From: an uncultured Clostridium sp.
GTDB lineage: Bacteria; Bacillota; Clostridia; Lachnospirales; Lachnospiraceae
Assembly (NCBI GenBank): GCA_947253885.1
Contig: CAMYAO010000001.1
Span: 62,001-126,000, forward strand
Direction of reading: 5' to 3'
DNA: 64,000 nt
The notes under the pieces were generated by a model. The model did not search any database and was not told where the DNA came from. It was given only the letters and a program-made list of their open reading frames with translations. This document shows, in pieces, positions 60,860-64,000 of the stretch. Within the stretch, counting starts at the first letter, position 1. Each line of letters opens with the position of its first letter. The position numbers and the translations under genes are program-made.

Positions 60860-63019
60860 ATGAAAATTATTAAGAGAAGCGGAACAGAAGTAGAGTTTGA
60901 TCTGGACAAGATCAATGCGGCAGTAAAAAAGGCAAATGAAAGTGTGCCGGAAACCGAGCGTATGAGTCAGGCACAGTTGGATCTGATCTCAGCCAATATG
61001 ACTACTATCGTAGAGGGAATGACCAGAGCATTAAATGTCGAAGAGATACAGGATTTGGTAGAGAATCAGATCATGAACCAGAGGGCATTTTCCGTTGCTC
61101 GTAATTATATTACGTATCGATACAAGAGAGCATTGGTACGTAAGTCCAATTCTACCGATGAGCAGATTCTGACGTTACTGGAATATGAGAACGAAGAGGT
61201 AAAGCAGGAAAATTCAAATAAAAATCCGGCAGTAAACAGTGTACAGCGAGATTATATGGCAGGAGAGGTCAGCAAGGATATTACAAAACGCTTTTTACTG
61301 GCACCGGATATCGTAGAGGCACACGAAAACGGTCTGATTCATTTTCATGATGCCGACTATTTTGCACAGCATATGCATAACTGCTGTCTGGTAAATCTGG
61401 AGGATATGCTTCAAAACGGAACCGTTATCAGCGAGACGATGATTGAGCGTCCGCACAGTTTCTCAACGGCATGTAATATTGCAACACAGGCTGTTGCACA
61501 GATTGCAAGTTCTCAGTATGGGGGGCAGAGTATTTCTTTGGCACATCTGGTTCCCTTTGTTCAGACGTCACGTGACAAGTACCGCAGAGATGTGAAGGCG
61601 GAATTTGAAACAACCGGGATCGAGGCTGATGAAGCAACCGTTAATCGAATAGCGGAGCTTCGTGTGCGTAAGGAAGTAAAACAGGGAGTGCAGCTGATCC
61701 AATATCAGGTAATTACACTGATGACCACTAACGGTCAGGCACCGTTTATTACAATTTTTATGTACTTGAATGAAGTGGAAGAGGGTCAGACCAGAGATGA
61801 TCTGGCACTTGTTTGTGAGGAACTGTTAAAGCAACGTATAGAGGGAATTAAAAATGAAAAAGGGGTGCTTGTAACACCTGCATTCCCGAAGCTGATCTAT
61901 GTGTTGGAGGAAAATAATATTACGGAGGACAGCCCGTACTGGTATCTGACGGAACTTGCGGCAAGATGTACTGCGAAACGACTGGTTCCGGATTATATTT
62001 CGGAAAAAGTAATGAAAGAGTTAAAGCAGGATAACTGCTATACCTGTATGGGATGTCGTTCGTTTTTGACCGTATTTAAAGATGAACAGGATCAGTTTAA
62101 ATTTTACGGTCGTTTCAATCAGGGAGTGGTGACTTTGAATCTGGTAGATGTTGCCTGCTCTTCAGAAGGAAAGATGGATGTATTCTGGTCGATTCTGGAG
62201 GAACGTCTGGAGCTTTGTTATCGGGCACTGATGGCACGTCATGAGCGATTGGAGGGAACTCTTTCGGATGTAGCACCGATTTTATGGCAGCATGGAGCTT
62301 TGGCACGTCTGGAGAAGGGCGAGAAGATCGATAAGCTTCTGCACGGAGGTTATTCGACAATTTCCTTAGGCTATGCGGGATTATGCGAGTGTGTTCGCTA
62401 TATGACCGGAAAATCTCATACAGATCCTTCCGCCACACCGTTTGCATTGGAAATAATGAAAAAACTGAACGATGCATGTGCCGAGTGGAAAGCAAAAGAG
62501 GATGTGGATTTTTCCATTTATGGAACGCCTTTGGAATCTACAACTTATAAATTTGCAAAAGCATTGCAGAAGCGTTTTGGAATTATTCCGGGTGTAACTG
62601 ACAAAAACTACATTACAAACAGTTATCATGTTCATGTTGAAGAGGAAATAGATGCATTTGACAAACTGAAGTTTGAATCTCAATTTCAGGCATTGTCTCC
62701 CGGAGGGGCAATCAGTTATGTAGAGGTTCCGAATTTGGAGGATAATATTGATGCGGTATTATCGGTTATGAAATATATTTATGAAAATATTATGTATGCG
62801 GAATTGAACACAAAGAGTGATTACTGTCATGAATGCGGTTATACCGGAGAGATTCATATTGTAGAAAAGGACAATAAGTTGATCTGGCGCTGTCCTAATT
62901 GCGGAAATGAAAATCAGGACAAAATGAATGTTGCCAGAAGAACCTGCGGTTATATCGGAAGTCAGTTCTGGAATCAGGGAAGAACACAGGAGATTAAGGA
63001 CAGAGTGCTTCATTTGTAG
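60860..63019 (+). CDS. nrdD: Anaerobic ribonucleoside-triphosphate reductase
   Basis: NrdD reduces ribonucleotides under anaerobic conditions with a glycyl radical. The 719-residue enzyme starts with an ATP-cone allosteric domain (about residues 1-95). Active-site cysteines lie in the central barrel (HNCCLVNLED near residue 173, TCMGCRSF near residue 395), and a C-terminal zinc site has CHEC near residue 656 and CPNC near residue 676. The glycyl-radical motif RRTCGYIGS is near residue 694. The activase NrdG is not encoded in the next kilobase. NrdR boxes upstream suggest dATP-dependent repression. Confidence 0.95.
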   Translation: MKIIKRSGTEVEFDLDKINAAVKKANESVPETERMSQAQLDLISANMTTIVEGMTRALNVEEIQDLVENQIMNQRAFSVARNYITYRYKRALVRKSNSTDEQILTLLEYENEEVKQENSNKNPAVNSVQRDYMAGEVSKDITKRFLLAPDIVEAHENGLIHFHDADYFAQHMHNCCLVNLEDMLQNGTVISETMIERPHSFSTACNIATQAVAQIASSQYGGQSISLAHLVPFVQTSRDKYRRDVKAEFETTGIEADEATVNRIAELRVRKEVKQGVQLIQYQVITLMTTNGQAPFITIFMYLNEVEEGQTRDDLALVCEELLKQRIEGIKNEKGVLVTPAFPKLIYVLEENNITEDSPYWYLTELAARCTAKRLVPDYISEKVMKELKQDNCYTCMGCRSFLTVFKDEQDQFKFYGRFNQGVVTLNLVDVACSSEGKMDVFWSILEERLELCYRALMARHERLEGTLSDVAPILWQHGALARLEKGEKIDKLLHGGYSTISLGYAGLCECVRYMTGKSHTDPSATPFALEIMKKLNDACAEWKAKEDVDFSIYGTPLESTTYKFAKALQKRFGIIPGVTDKNYITNSYHVHVEEEIDAFDKLKFESQFQALSPGGAISYVEVPNLEDNIDAVLSVMKYIYENIMYAELNTKSDYCHECGYTGEIHIVEKDNKLIWRCPNCGNENQDKMNVARRTCGYIGSQFWNQGRTQEIKDRVLHL

Positions 63020-63030
63020 AAAAATAAGAA

Positions 63031-63085
63031 ACCGATTGTTTGGTATCAGAAGAAATATCCGGTACTGAGCAGTCGGTTTTTGTTT
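63031..63085 (+). terminator. Terminator after nrdD
   Basis: AACCGATTG pairs with CAGTCGGTT (one G-U pair) across a long loop with possible inner pairing, followed by TTTTTGTTTTG near 63075-63085. Confidence 0.65.
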
Positions 63086-63320
63086 TGAGAAGATATAAGG
63101 CGGGGCAAAGGTTAAGAGAGTTTACCGGTACGGCGGCAAGATAAAGATACCTTTTCTACCTTGCTGAAAATCTTATCTGCAGATTTGCAAATGCCCTTTG
63201 CAGAGGCAGAAGCAGTATAAGTTTTTTTATAATGTTACTCCTCTTCAATTGTAGTCTCTACTTCTCGAATAACGAATTTGTTTTATATATTGACCTAATT
63301 CTGTTTCTGATGCTTTTTGA
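63086..63320 (-). other. Region of unrecognised gene remnants
   Basis: This 235-base stretch holds no complete gene. On the minus strand a frame reads KGICKSADKIFSKVEKV and ends with RTGKLS before a stop at about 63115. Another short frame ending IREVETTIEEE stops at about 63237, just ahead of it. Both look like coding leftovers, with stops between them, and neither can be assigned to a family. It is bounded by the nrdD terminator and the PadR remnant. Confidence 0.3.
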
Positions 63321-63526
63321 TTAATCAATGGTGTTCTTCTTATAAGCCATAATCTGAGTGATTCCGGTGGTGATATTCGCATAACTTTTAATCAAAGCGT
63401 ACAAATAGTCTTCGCCCTTTTTTTTCAAGTGGTAATATACTCGGATTCTTCTGTTTCCAGTTCTCACCTCATAGTCTGAAATGTAGGCATTATCCAAAAG
63501 CTTGTATAAAATCGGATAAAGCAGTA
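63321..63526 (-). pseudogene. Truncated PadR-family regulator (N-terminus missing)
   Basis: The minus frame reads YPILYKLLDNAYISDYEV, RIRVYYHLKKKGEDYLYAL and NITTGITQIM, which is the second half of a PadR winged helix (recognition wing and dimer helix). The first two helices, including the usual MLxxGxxELxxLxxL start, are absent. Upstream of YPILYKL the frame is simply antisense of an unrelated plus-strand frame, so the true end of homology is near 63515-63530. The truncated protein lacks the DNA-binding start helices and should not function. Confidence 0.75.
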
Positions 63527-64000
63527 GCAAAATATATTTATGGTAAGAAATGGAATCAAGGTGGGGCATGGAAAGAAATAAAAAAGGCATATAATCATTG
63601 GAAATTATATCCTACTCAATCAGGGGTGATTAGTTTTAATACTGTAAAATCAAAAATTAATTCAGGAAAAGCAATGCACTTAGGATTGAGAGGGCATTCT
63701 GTTGGTCTGATAGGATACACGGATTGGTTTGACGGTGTTTTTTTCGGATGCGGGAATAAGACGGGACAGACAGCTTCGGATTCGGCTAATCAAAAGAAAC
63801 AGAATGAGCAGAGTGATAAAGTTGATTTTCCGTTAGATAAAAACGGCTATCCGAAATCCGATAGGGTAGTAGTAAACGGAAAAAACTATGATTTAGGACG
63901 TGGAGGTACGAAGAAACAGATTACGATAATCCGGAAAAAGGAAAATAAAAGGGTAGTGATTCTGTTGCCGCAGGGATCTAGTATCTATAATTGGTTTTTG
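63509..64000 (+). pseudogene. 5'-truncated papain-like/C39-like protease fragment, cut by window edge
   Basis: A plus-strand frame is open from at least 63509 to the window end without a usable start. It reads KSDKAVAKYIYGKKWNQGG, then a VKSKINSGKAMHLGL helix followed by RGHSVGLIGYTDWFDGVFF. The last block resembles the catalytic-histidine strand of papain-like or C39-like (streptopain-type) cysteine proteases; the cysteine half is missing. The downstream 80 residues are lysine-rich. It begins where the PadR remnant ends, so both appear broken at one junction. The family call is tentative. Confidence 0.45.

Noticed and set aside
1..64000. CRISPR array, insertion sequence or prophage
   Set aside because: No regularly spaced direct repeats, transposase or integrase frames, or phage structural genes were seen anywhere in the window.

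Overview
The window looks like chromosomal DNA from a low-to-mid G+C anaerobic member of the Bacillota, most probably a Lachnospiraceae-like Clostridia. The evidence is a type III glutamine synthetase, an oxygen-independent class III ribonucleotide reductase, TPP and FMN riboswitches, the hprK/murB/rapZ/whiA cluster, a remnant of an OFA-type transporter, and a PucR/CdaR-type regulator. Most genes run on the plus strand. No complete insertion sequence, prophage or CRISPR array is visible.

Layout: 1-2000 holds the tail of a possible patatin-like phospholipase, a truncated transporter, and thiC behind a TPP riboswitch with its own terminator. 2000-6830 is potassium uptake (trkA-trkH), a D-2-hydroxyacid dehydrogenase and a YbhN-like membrane protein. 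6830-10580 is the riboflavin operon (ribD-ribE-ribBA-ribH) behind an FMN riboswitch. 10570-13780 has a HAD phosphatase and an SbcD/SbcC-like (YhaO/YhaN-like) pair. 13886-14676 is a decayed glycerol-1-phosphate dehydrogenase. 14680-18000 encodes membrane proteins (DUF308, MATE, AEC). 18089-29544 is a housekeeping run: pyrG, ftsH, uvrC, hprK, an M18 aminopeptidase, murB, rapZ, whiA and a lipid-kinase-like protein. 29644-32843 has class II aldolase and glnA type III. 32920-34608 (minus) has cvfB, tRNA-Gln and a YigZ-family gene.

34760-49013 is largely envelope biology: a class A PBP-like protein with the hallmark residues of both active sites replaced, an SH3-NlpC/P60 hydrolase, a divergent TagA/WecG-like protein, a PucR-like regulator, ftsE-ftsX with an S41 protease, a polyprenyl-phosphate sugar transferase, two tandem LCP ligases and an HtrA protease. 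49085-51834 has carbamate kinase and pyruvate kinase. 51883-54717 (minus) has a secreted subtilase and a nucleotidyltransferase. 55389-59129 is potABCD, followed by gltX and nrdD. The last kilobase is a mosaic of gene remnants: a truncated PadR regulator and a 5'-truncated papain-like/C39-like open frame running off the end.

The least explained parts are: (i) a free-standing transcription unit at about 54850-55297, with a strong promoter, roughly 410 structured nucleotides, several tiny overlapping reading frames and a strong terminator, while potA has its own promoter downstream; (ii) a multibranched RNA candidate at 40799-40990 upstream of ftsEX; (iii) the catalytically dead-looking PBP; (iv) a perfect 14-bp-arm palindrome over the probable glnA promoter; (v) a long dyad across the trkA promoter. 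All functions are read from sequence by eye; no database search was run.
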